Source: Bacillota bacterium (GTDB taxonomy: Bacteria; Bacillota; Clostridia; DSM-8532). From it: a DNA stretch of 14,096 nt. The notes under the pieces were generated by a model. It saw only the letters and a program-made list of their open reading frames with translations, was not told where the DNA came from and did not search any database. How positions within the stretch are numbered: the first letter of the stretch is position 1; each line of letters starts with the position of its first letter. Both the position numbers and the translations under genes were made by a program. Of the stretch, positions 4,887-12,157 are shown one piece after another. The DNA is taken from assembly GCA_023426765.1 (NCBI GenBank), contig JAEZBW010000576.1, positions 1 through 14,096 of the forward strand, in the 5' to 3' direction.

Positions 4887-6905
4887 ATGGCAGAGGAACC
4901 AAAAACTTTTCGTTTCTCGAAGGTGATACAAAAACATAAGCTTCCGGCCATTCTGCTGGCGGCGCTTCTCACCCTGGCTGCGCTGACGGTGCTGGTCAGG
5001 CTTGCGTGGGCGTGGTTTGCAGGCGCAGAATACCCAAGCGTCACTGTCACGGAGCAAAATGGCGTTTACGACCTGACCGGGATAACGGATTTAGATAAAA
5101 CGGTTATCCGCCTGTTTCCCGGTAAGAGCTATTACCCCGGCGTCTACCTGACGCCGGAAAATGTGGATACAGCCGTACCCGAAAGCATTGATCGATACGC
5201 TGAACTGCGTACCGATTACCTCTCCCAAAGTTTCGTTCTGAGACTTCCGGATAACAGCACGGTATATAACCTGACCTTTACCCTTTCCGGTCGTCATGCC
5301 ATGTGCGTCTATGTAAACGGCAGCTTGACTGCGAAAACCGGTGAGCCGGGAACTACAAAGCAGACCACAGAGGTATGGGAAAATAACATCAGCTTCAACG
5401 CATCCGCCGTAAACGGCAAAATGGAAATCATCCTCCACAGCGCCCAGTTCTATCATGCCAAACGAGGCGCGTCCCTTGCGGGGCTGAGCCTGAGCAATGG
5501 AAGAACAGCTTCCGATCCCTTCGCTTTTGACCGGATTAAGGGTATGGCAGCCGCAGGCGCGCTTTTGTGTGCGGCGGTACTGCTGCTGGGCATTTACCTG
5601 TTGCTGTCCCACAAAAGAGTGACCCTGTATTTCGCACTGGCCTGCGTTGTCATGGCGTTGCGGGAATGCCTGCAAAGCCAGGCATGGACATACTTTCACA
5701 TAAACGGGAAGCTCTCGTTCATGCTGGAATACCTGAGCGTGGTGCTGCTGACTGTTTTCCTTTCTCTGTATCTCGGGCAATACGCCACAGGCCGGTTTCT
5801 GCGGGGCGTTCAATATACGGCAATCGCCGGTTCCTGCGTTTATGGTATATGCGTACTGTTTGGGGATTCCATTTTCTATACCTCGGTACTGGTCTATTAT
5901 CAGATACTGCTGGTGTTATGCATCGTTCCCGGCATTGCCGGGCTGTTTTGGAACATGCGCCGCCCGACAAAGGAGCAGGCCGCCGCAATATATGGCATCG
6001 CGGTCTTTTTCCTTGCCGCTCTGTCGGATATTTTAATGTACAGTGATATTTTCGGCGACGGGCCCAATGCGCCCATATCGGAAATGGCCATGCTGGTATA
6101 CGTACTGGCGCAGACGGTTTCCCTGTTTCTTATGAACAACCGGCTTCTGGCCGAAGCAAGACAAGCGGAGGAGAAGCTGGAGACGGAAAAGAATGCGCTG
6201 GAAACACTGAACCGGATGAAAACCGAGTTTTTAGGCAATGTCTCCCATGAATTGAAAACGCCGCTGACGGTGATGTCCGGTTATGCGCAGACAACAAAGC
6301 TGCTTGTACAGCAGCCGGACACGCTGGAGGCTGCGGAGGTATCCCGCCGGATGACGCTCATTTCCTCTGAGGCGGAGCGGCTTTCCCTGATGGTGGGGCA
6401 GATTCTGGATGTGACCCGCATGGAGGAAGGCCGCATGGTTATGGAGCCGGTGCGCTGCTATGTGGATGAAATCATCCATACCGCCGTTGAAACCCATTAC
6501 CCGATACTAAATAAGAACCAAAACCGGCTGGATATACGCATCGAAAGCGAAATTTCCGCCGTACATGCCGATCCCGCGCGAATCTCGCAGGTCATCGTCA
6601 ATCTGATTTCCAACGCGGTGCGGTTTACAGAAAATGGTCTGATTACCGTGTCCGCAAGGCGGGAGGGCTCTAATATCGCAGTCTGTGTGGAGGACACCGG
6701 TACAGGTATCGATCCCCAACGGCTTCCCCGAATTTTTGAGCGGTTCAGCCCAAAACAAAAATCCGGTGGCAGTCAGGATACCGGCACCGGACTTGGACTG
6801 TATATCTGCAAGCACATTGTGGAACAGCATGGCGGAGTAATATGGATTAAAAGCGAGGAAGGGCACGGAACCTCCGTTTTATTTACCCTGCCCGTACTGT
6901 ACTAA
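4887..6905 (+). CDS. 7TMR-DISM-type sensor histidine kinase
   Basis: This encodes 672 residues. An N-terminal membrane segment (about 20-42) is followed by an extracytoplasmic beta-sandwich-like domain (about 50-205; VLRLPDNSTVYNLTFTLSGR is typical of the 7TMR-DISM extracellular region). A seven-helix region follows (about 218-417), then a coiled coil (RQAEEKLETEKNALETLNRM). The kinase core is complete: H-box FLGNVSHELKTPLT with phosphorylatable His454, N-box VNLISNAVRFTENG (Asn572/576), G1 DTGTGI (603-608), F-box IFERF and G2 GTGLGL (633-638). It should sense an extracellular or envelope signal and pass phosphate to a response regulator. The partner is probably the regulator at 6998-7684, which is convergent rather than in the same operon. 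The ligand cannot be deduced. Confidence 0.93.
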   Translation: MAEEPKTFRFSKVIQKHKLPAILLAALLTLAALTVLVRLAWAWFAGAEYPSVTVTEQNGVYDLTGITDLDKTVIRLFPGKSYYPGVYLTPENVDTAVPESIDRYAELRTDYLSQSFVLRLPDNSTVYNLTFTLSGRHAMCVYVNGSLTAKTGEPGTTKQTTEVWENNISFNASAVNGKMEIILHSAQFYHAKRGASLAGLSLSNGRTASDPFAFDRIKGMAAAGALLCAAVLLLGIYLLLSHKRVTLYFALACVVMALRECLQSQAWTYFHINGKLSFMLEYLSVVLLTVFLSLYLGQYATGRFLRGVQYTAIAGSCVYGICVLFGDSIFYTSVLVYYQILLVLCIVPGIAGLFWNMRRPTKEQAAAIYGIAVFFLAALSDILMYSDIFGDGPNAPISEMAMLVYVLAQTVSLFLMNNRLLAEARQAEEKLETEKNALETLNRMKTEFLGNVSHELKTPLTVMSGYAQTTKLLVQQPDTLEAAEVSRRMTLISSEAERLSLMVGQILDVTRMEEGRMVMEPVRCYVDEIIHTAVETHYPILNKNQNRLDIRIESEISAVHADPARISQVIVNLISNAVRFTENGLITVSARREGSNIAVCVEDTGTGIDPQRLPRIFERFSPKQKSGGSQDTGTGLGLYICKHIVEQHGGVIWIKSEEGHGTSVLFTLPVLY

Positions 6906-6906
6906 A

Positions 6907-6921
6907 GCGGGCGATGCCCGC
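6907..6921. terminator. Short GC hairpin just after the kinase stop
   Basis: GCGGGC-GAT-GCCCGC is a perfect 6-bp stem starting one base after the kinase stop codon. No T-run follows, so termination efficiency is doubtful; it may mark the 3' end of the mRNA. Confidence 0.4.
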
Positions 6922-6944
6922 AACCGGAATAGCGGGACCCTACA

Positions 6945-6988
6945 GCTGTAAAACATCAAATTCTTGTTTTCATTTGATGTTTTACAGC
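6945..6988. terminator. Perfect 16-bp stem-loop between convergent kinase and regulator genes
   Basis: GCTGTAAAACATCAAA (6945-6960) and its exact complement (6973-6988) enclose a 12-nt loop. It lies between the stop codons of the convergent kinase (6905) and regulator (6998) and is symmetrical, so it could end both transcripts. There is no clean T-run on either side, so it may act as a 3'-end stabiliser or regulator site instead. Confidence 0.5.
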
Positions 6989-6997
6989 AATAAGGTA

Positions 6998-7684
6998 CTA
7001 ATACCGCACCTTGCTGAAGATGTACTCGCTCCTGCCGGAGCTTACCAGCTCAAACCAGCCGTTCTCATCCAGCTTCAGCTTCTTGCGCAGATTTGCCACA
7101 TGGGTCTTGATCGTCCCGGAAGCGGTGTGAGAAGTTTCGCCCCACGCACGGCGATAGATTTCCTCGAAGCTGAGCCGCCGCCCCGCAAACAGGGCAAAAC
7201 AGCCGAGAAGCTGCAATTCTTTCTGCGTCAGGGGGATGCGCTCCCCGGCCAGCGTCGCTTCCCCAGCCAAAAAATCAATGGTCAGCGGGGAAAGCTCGAT
7301 TTTTCCGGCAGTCATAACGCCGGTTCTGCGAAGCTGCGCCGCCACCCGTGCACTCAGCACATTTAAATCATAGGGCTTGGTGACATAATCGTCCCCGCCC
7401 TGCAATAGACCCTTTATCACACTCTCATTTTCATCCCTGCCGGTCAGGAAGATGATGGGAGCATTGGTTTTTTGCCTCAGCTCGGCACAAAAGTCAAAGC
7501 CGGAGCCATCGGGCATCATCACATCCAACAGGATCAGGTCGGGAGAGTGTTCCTCTAATTGAAACCGCGCATTTGCAAGGGTGGCTGCACAGACTGCCTC
7601 ATACCCCTTGCCTTCAAAGTATTCCCGGTTGATTTCGAGCACATCGGTTTCATCCTCCACCAGCAGGAGCTTTGCTTTTTTCAT
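6998..7684 (-). CDS. OmpR/PhoB-family response regulator
   Basis: This encodes 228 residues. The ATG at 7684 is preceded by GGAGGTGAT (7688-7696). The receiver domain (1-115) keeps the acidic pair E10/D11, the phospho-acceptor Asp54 in ILLDVMMPDG, Thr81 and Lys103 (VTKPYD). The C-terminal winged helix (about 127-226) shows LTQKELQLLGCFA and the recognition-helix region GTIKTHVANLRKKL, then the wing. It is a cytoplasmic transcription factor switched by phosphorylation, probably from the adjacent 7TMR-DISM kinase. It reads towards the kinase and away from the four-gene envelope unit. A 24-bp palindrome about 70 bp upstream is the obvious candidate operator. Family assignment is secure; targets are inference. 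Confidence 0.94.
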   Translation of the reverse strand: MKKAKLLLVEDETDVLEINREYFEGKGYEAVCAATLANARFQLEEHSPDLILLDVMMPDGSGFDFCAELRQKTNAPIIFLTGRDENESVIKGLLQGGDDYVTKPYDLNVLSARVAAQLRRTGVMTAGKIELSPLTIDFLAGEATLAGERIPLTQKELQLLGCFALFAGRRLSFEEIYRRAWGETSHTASGTIKTHVANLRKKLKLDENGWFELVSSGRSEYIFSKVRY

Positions 7685-7750
7685 TCCATCACCTCCAAAT
7701 CATTTTACCATAATTTATTAGAATAGAGCACCGTAAAATTCTTTTGCCCA

Positions 7751-7774
7751 AAAGGTTAAGATTTCTTAACCTTT
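7751..7774. promoter_or_regulatory. 24-bp palindrome in the divergent regulator/envelope-unit intergenic region
   Basis: AAAGGTTAAG (7751-7760) and CTTAACCTTT (7765-7774) are perfect 10-bp arms around ATTT. It lies 66 bp upstream of the response regulator start and 86 bp upstream of the 61-aa gene on the opposite strand, so one site could serve both promoters. OmpR-type regulators more often bind direct repeats, so another regulator is also possible. Confidence 0.5.
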
Positions 7775-7860
7775 CACACAGGGAGAAATTTTTCTGCTAC
7801 CCTTGGATCGTGCCGGGACATAAACGGTCCGGAGTATACGGGTGAAGGGGGAGGATCATC

Positions 7861-8046
7861 ATGGAGTTATGGATTGCGGTTGTTTTGTTTACTGCGGCGT
7901 TAACAGGGTGTATTATCTGTGCGGTTGCCGCGCGTCAGAAAAAAAGCAAACAATTGACGGCGTTGGCTGTCCTGCTGGGTTTGCCTGCGCTTGCGCTCGG
8001 CGCGTACGCCGCGCTGACGCTGATTTTTGTTGACGCGATAAAATAA
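7861..8046 (+). CDS. 61-aa two-helix membrane protein of unknown function
   Basis: An ATG follows GGGGAGG at a 6-7 nt spacing. The small protein has two hydrophobic segments, about residues 3-23 (LWIAVVLFTAALTGCIICAV) and 33-57, separated by a basic loop (ARQKKSKQ), so both ends are probably outside. It is the first gene of a same-strand run of four whose products are all membrane or exported proteins. I do not recognise a family. The good ribosome-binding site, the clean membrane topology and the position next to the two-component system make it likely to be real. Confidence 0.7.
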   Translation: MELWIAVVLFTAALTGCIICAVAARQKKSKQLTALAVLLGLPALALGAYAALTLIFVDAIK

Positions 8047-8154
8047 AAATTAACACAAGCATGAATGCGACAGGAGAGAACAAACCATGAAACCCGTGAG
8101 GAAAGTGAGAACAGTCAAGGATGGAAAAAAACAAAGAAAACGAAGCTTTATTTC

Positions 8155-8162
8155 AGGAGGGG
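8155..8162 (+). promoter_or_regulatory. Ribosome-binding site deciding the lipoprotein start
   Basis: AGGAGGGG lies 5 nt before the ATG at 8168 (a second ATG follows directly). An in-frame ATG at 8087 also has a weaker AGGAGAG site but would put a 27-residue basic extension in front of a normal lipoprotein signal peptide. Confidence 0.7.
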
Positions 8163-8167
8163 AAAAT

Positions 8168-9025
8168 ATGATGAAAACAAGTTTTTTGAAACGCAAACCA
8201 CTGGCCTTTACTCTTGCGCTTCTGCTTGCGTTAGCCTTAATCACTACGGCGGGATGCACCAACAAAACAGGCGGAAGTGATAACACACCGCCATCCGTGA
8301 CGAACAGCCCTGTTGCTGCCGACAATACGCCCACACCCGACAGCCGCGGTGATCTGACCGAGGACAACTCCGAACGCGGCGATCCGGCCGCGGACAGCTC
8401 CGGCCGCGGAGATCTCATCCCGGAGAACCCCGGCCCCGAAGATTCCGATCCTGGAAATATGCCCGAATGGGAGAGCTTGTACATAGGCGATGCGTTCTTC
8501 CTTATGATTACCGAAGTCAGCGATACAGGCTTTTGGTTCGAGTTTAGTCTCCCCGAGTCGGGTGGAACCGCGTCTTATGCGGGCGCCGCGTTTTTTTATC
8601 CGGATAATGACCGTATGGCGGAGTTCAGCGGATTATGGTTTAATCTTCAGGACGATAACAATGCTATCGCCGTTTCCGCTTCGATAACCTCTGAATTGGC
8701 GCATTTACGCGGCAACTATACCGATGCAGCCATGTCGGACGCCCCTGAGGATCAGATCCCGTGGTGGGGCACGTACATAAGCGATGAATTCTCCATTGAA
8801 ATTTCCCTGGTCAGCTATAAGGATTTTTGGTTCGAGATTACGCTTCTTCGGAACGGACAAACGGTGCTTGAAGGCCCTGCGTATCTTTATCCGGATAATG
8901 ACCATATGGCGGAATTCGGTGCGATATCGTTTTATCTTTATGACGATTGCAATGCCATCGACTTTTTCGCTTCGGAAAGCTCTGAATGGGCGCATTTGCG
9001 CGGCCATTACGTTGAAATAGATTGA
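8168..9025 (+). CDS. Lipoprotein with a duplicated beta-rich domain
   Basis: This encodes 285 residues from the ATG at 8168. A type II signal peptide (KRK, then a hydrophobic LAFTLALLLALALITTAGC) ends at lipidation Cys30; the -3 residue is Thr instead of the usual Leu. Residues 31-99 are an acidic, Pro/Ser/Asp-rich linker with three RGD tripeptides. Two copies of an 80-residue domain follow (about 101-184 and 200-281), sharing the order W..-Y(I)-D-F, FWFE, YPDND-MAEF, NAI, and AHLRG-Y. Single-copy domains of this GxY...GxY type occur in many Firmicutes lipoproteins of unknown function. The repeat is also visible in DNA: 8595-8622 and 8886-8913 match in 27 of 28 bases. It is anchored on the outer face of the membrane; its role is unknown. 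Confidence 0.85.
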   Translation: MMKTSFLKRKPLAFTLALLLALALITTAGCTNKTGGSDNTPPSVTNSPVAADNTPTPDSRGDLTEDNSERGDPAADSSGRGDLIPENPGPEDSDPGNMPEWESLYIGDAFFLMITEVSDTGFWFEFSLPESGGTASYAGAAFFYPDNDRMAEFSGLWFNLQDDNNAIAVSASITSELAHLRGNYTDAAMSDAPEDQIPWWGTYISDEFSIEISLVSYKDFWFEITLLRNGQTVLEGPAYLYPDNDHMAEFGAISFYLYDDCNAIDFFASESSEWAHLRGHYVEID

Positions 9026-9043
9026 GGAAAGGCGGAAAATGAT

Positions 9044-9460
9044 ATGAATAAAAAGCAAAAAACATCGAAGGTTCCCGGCATATTGCTAATTGTGGGGAGT
9101 TTTATCGGCATCTTGTTCTGGAGCGTGATGCTTTTTTACGCTTTTTTCCTGGGTGGCGTCCCCGATCCGGGCAGCGAGCGCTCAGTGCCGCTTTCCTATG
9201 TCAGTGTCATTGGGTTAGGCTTTGCCGGCGCGGCTGTTGGGTTGGTCGCCGGCATCATATCCTTGCGCGGTGCGAAAGCCGCGACACACATCATGATCAT
9301 TATTTCCACTTTGCTCGGAACAGCCGGAAGCGTCCCGCTTTTTTTGCTTGAACTGGCTCCGGTAGGCGTTCTCTTTTGGGTGGTTGGCGTCGCGCCCCCT
9401 GCCGTATATTTTCTTTTGACAAGGAATACGCTGCGGCGCCAATTCAGGCGCGGGGAGTGA
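9044..9460 (+). CDS. Four-helix membrane protein of unknown function
   Basis: This encodes 138 residues, 18 bp after the lipoprotein stop, with a GGCGG-like site upstream. Four hydrophobic segments are seen near residues 11-36, 51-74, 82-102 and 106-126, with basic ends (NKKQKTSK at the N-terminus and TRNTLRRQFRRGE at the C-terminus), which predicts both termini inside. A Gly-rich second helix (GLGFAGAAVGLVAGI) suggests tight helix packing. Size and topology resemble DUF4064-type small membrane proteins, but I cannot confirm the family. Operon position suggests it works with the flanking lipoprotein and the 826-residue exported protein. Confidence 0.78.
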   Translation: MNKKQKTSKVPGILLIVGSFIGILFWSVMLFYAFFLGGVPDPGSERSVPLSYVSVIGLGFAGAAVGLVAGIISLRGAKAATHIMIIISTLLGTAGSVPLFLLELAPVGVLFWVVGVAPPAVYFLLTRNTLRRQFRRGE

Positions 9461-9496
9461 CCGATACTTAATCAATCAAGGAGGTGTTACACTGTC

Positions 9497-11977
9497 ATGA
9501 AAAAACGTTACATTGTACTCATCGCAATCGGCGCCTTACTCTTTTTGATCCTTGCGATTTTGGGCGTCGCGGGCATATTGGGCTTCCTCGAGGCATTAAA
9601 TGCCTCCAATCCCCTAACGCCGGACGCCGTTGAGGGCGACGCTGTCCTCTATACCTCCGACGATCTCGAGCTTGAGATCGTCGTCGTCGATTTGGAGGAC
9701 ACAGCCGATATTGACGGCGTGCGCGGCACGACAAAGGACGGTAACGCCTTTACCGCAAAAGGCGACGATGTCTACGTCAAGGTCGGGAGCAGCACGGTAA
9801 AGGCGAAGGTTGTCAGCAACAATACCGGCAAGGATCCGGGCAAGATTGCCGGCGTGGTCTCGGCGCTGGCAAGCAAACAGACGGGATATAAAAAGGGTGT
9901 CGACGATTACAACCACAATTATTCGGTTTATTATATCGAACCGGCGGAGTGTTTGTTTTATTATCCTTCACAACTGACAATACTGGAGAAATTCGAAGAC
10001 AATTCGCTGCTCTTTAAGGATACGCGCAGCGGCGCCTCCCTGCGTGTTAAGCTTGAAAAAAATCCTTATTCCTCCATGGATGAACTGGAGGGGTTTATTA
10101 AAAATTCGGAATACAGCCTTGTGCTCGCAATGGGCAATGACTGGTACACCGCCGAAAAGAGCGGCAATGGCCAAAAGACCTTCACATATGCAGGGCTCGG
10201 CGAGCATTACATCGTCAACGCCGATCTAAGCTACGCCGACGGCGATTCGTTTGTGTTCGAGGAGATGCGAAGACTCATCAAGTGCCGCTTTATCGGGAAG
10301 GGCATATGGGTCAGCGAAGCCCTTTCCCCCGATTACAAATCCGACGTTTTAAAGGACAAATACAAAGAAGCGCAGCCCGGGAGCTTCGGCATGGCGTCCT
10401 ATTATTCGCCCGCCGACAGATGCTATCTCTACTACCCCGATGTATTTACAGTCGTGACCTCCGGTACCAACGACGGCACGTATTTTGCCGATCCGGCGAT
10501 GGGCGCATACATCCTGCTTTTCACCTATTACGACGAGGACGAAACCTCGCTGCGTGAGCTGATCGAGCAAAGCCCCTATGAAAAAGCCGACATTGAAGGC
10601 GAATACAGTGTCCGCTTCAGCGACAAAAAATATTACGGGTACGAGAACTTCGAGCGGGTGATCGCATACCGCGACGGCATGCGGTATTACGCCGACTTCT
10701 ACTACCCCAGAGAATATGAAAAAATATACGGTCCCATGGCGGGGCTGTTTTCCATCGTCCTGCCCGGCGAAGAGGGCGGCAATACCGAAATGCGGACAAT
10801 TTACTACCCCGCGTACGGCTGCACCGTAACGATTCCGGCTCAATTCAGCGAGCGGGTGTTCCTCAGCGACGGAGTCGCCTTTGAAGATGAAATGACGGGC
10901 CTGGAGATGACGCTGACCTTTGCCGAGTTCGCCGACAGGAGCGAGAGCAACAATCTGTTCGATTATTTCGATTGCAGGGCGCCGGACGAAAATATCTTTT
11001 TAGGCGAGGATTTGTTGAAGTGGCATGATAACAGCGGTCTGCGCGTAGGCGCGGTGGGAGAGCGGTACGGCGCGCTGTTGTTTCTCCCCTATCCCAACGC
11101 CTATAAAACCTATCAGGACAGCTTCGACCGCTTTGACATCCGCTTTATCGGCGGCGAGACGCTCCGCAGCGAAGCCGACGGGATACGCGAAAACGCAGAA
11201 GAAACGGGCCGGGGAGACATCATCGCACCCGATGCAACACCGACAAAAGCACCGACCACAAAGCCCGAACCCGCCGCACCCAAAGAAAAAGCGCCCTACG
11301 AGGATGCCCTCATCGATGAGATTTGGGAGCTTGGCGAGCCGTCAGACGAATTTGGGAAAATTTTCGGCGATATCAATGTTCTCATCTTCGAGAATTTGAC
11401 GGAAGAGGTGCTAGACGCGCTTGACAATCTGCTGGATACCCTCATCTCCCTCGATTTCAGGCTCACCGATTCCTACGAGAGCGAAGAATATCACCTTTAT
11501 CTATACGACATTGAAGGGTTCCTGCCGGACACCGGAGAATTCGTGTACATGACCTTCGATATGGAGCGAAGGGGGTATGGGGATTGGCGTATTGTGCTGT
11601 GCTACGTCTTTAGAAAGCCGGTGGGAGAAGTCAAAACCGGCGGGCTCTTATGGGACGAGGACGACAGGTCATCCGGCTTATTTGGTGATTTCACTCATTG
11701 GAAGCAAATAGGGTACGGGATGAAGGAGATAAAGAGATGCCTGGCCGAATCCGGCAGGGATCCGGACGCCTATGTCTATAAGTTCGGAATAACGCAGGTG
11801 CGATCGAGCCAGTTTACCGATGATTATGACGAAGATCGTACTGTAAACATCCCTTATTTTTCATACGGCTCGTACAAAAACGGCGTATATGTCCCGGAAC
11901 AGACATTTGTATACGAATTAGTCTCAGGCTTTTTATACGAGGAGGACGAAGACGGAAAAATGAACGCGGTGTATTGA
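9497..11977 (+). CDS. Large membrane-anchored exported protein with three tandem repeats
   Basis: This encodes 826 residues; AAGGAGGTG lies about 10 nt before the ATG. An N-terminal anchor (5-30) exposes the rest outside. Residues about 45-110 form a small beta domain. Three divergent repeats of about 125 residues follow at about 141-265, 297-425 and 430-553. Each opens with a Tyr-Tyr..Pro-Ala..Cys motif and a YYP-type strand (IEPAECLFYYPSQLTI, SPADRCYLYYPDVFTV, YPAYGCTVTIPAQFSE), then F-D..(T)GA or FED..TG, and ends in F-R/SI..G. The pattern resembles PsbP/DUF1795-like domains, which is inference. A Pro/Thr/Ala linker (about 575-600) leads to an acidic C-terminal domain (601-826) I do not recognise. 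It is the last gene of the unit, with a terminator after it. Confidence 0.85.
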   Translation: MKKRYIVLIAIGALLFLILAILGVAGILGFLEALNASNPLTPDAVEGDAVLYTSDDLELEIVVVDLEDTADIDGVRGTTKDGNAFTAKGDDVYVKVGSSTVKAKVVSNNTGKDPGKIAGVVSALASKQTGYKKGVDDYNHNYSVYYIEPAECLFYYPSQLTILEKFEDNSLLFKDTRSGASLRVKLEKNPYSSMDELEGFIKNSEYSLVLAMGNDWYTAEKSGNGQKTFTYAGLGEHYIVNADLSYADGDSFVFEEMRRLIKCRFIGKGIWVSEALSPDYKSDVLKDKYKEAQPGSFGMASYYSPADRCYLYYPDVFTVVTSGTNDGTYFADPAMGAYILLFTYYDEDETSLRELIEQSPYEKADIEGEYSVRFSDKKYYGYENFERVIAYRDGMRYYADFYYPREYEKIYGPMAGLFSIVLPGEEGGNTEMRTIYYPAYGCTVTIPAQFSERVFLSDGVAFEDEMTGLEMTLTFAEFADRSESNNLFDYFDCRAPDENIFLGEDLLKWHDNSGLRVGAVGERYGALLFLPYPNAYKTYQDSFDRFDIRFIGGETLRSEADGIRENAEETGRGDIIAPDATPTKAPTTKPEPAAPKEKAPYEDALIDEIWELGEPSDEFGKIFGDINVLIFENLTEEVLDALDNLLDTLISLDFRLTDSYESEEYHLYLYDIEGFLPDTGEFVYMTFDMERRGYGDWRIVLCYVFRKPVGEVKTGGLLWDEDDRSSGLFGDFTHWKQIGYGMKEIKRCLAESGRDPDAYVYKFGITQVRSSQFTDDYDEDRTVNIPYFSYGSYKNGVYVPEQTFVYELVSGFLYEEDEDGKMNAVY

Positions 11978-12050
11978 TATCCTAAAAAAAATGAACAAAA
12001 TCCAATGATACGGGCAGAATAAAAACAAAAAAGCCCATACAAAAAAAAAG

Positions 12051-12077
12051 CTGACGCCGGAATCAAAACGGCGTCAG
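12051..12077. terminator. Bidirectional intrinsic terminator
   Basis: CTGACGCCG and CGGCGTCAG form a 9-bp GC-rich stem around a 9-nt loop. On the plus strand TTTTCTTTATTTT follows; on the minus strand a run of nine T follows after one C. It therefore serves both the plus-strand envelope unit ending at 11977 and the minus-strand DUF2207 gene ending at 12158. Confidence 0.88.
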
Positions 12078-12157
12078 TTTTCTTTATTTTCAATAGCTGT
12101 TCATTGTTTTTTCCAGTAAGGGTTTTCATTTCTACTGTGAAATGGAACGCCCTGCGC

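Noticed and set aside
5091..5813. 240-residue minus-strand open frame within the kinase gene
   Set aside because: Antisense to a complete kinase with all catalytic boxes; no recognisable domain or ribosome-binding site.
8087..8167. N-terminal extension of the lipoprotein
   Set aside because: It would bury the signal peptide behind 27 basic residues; the stronger ribosome-binding site is just before 8168. A short regulatory peptide here is possible but unsupported.
10349..10843. 164-residue minus-strand open frame
   Set aside because: Antisense to the 826-residue protein, with no start signal or domain.
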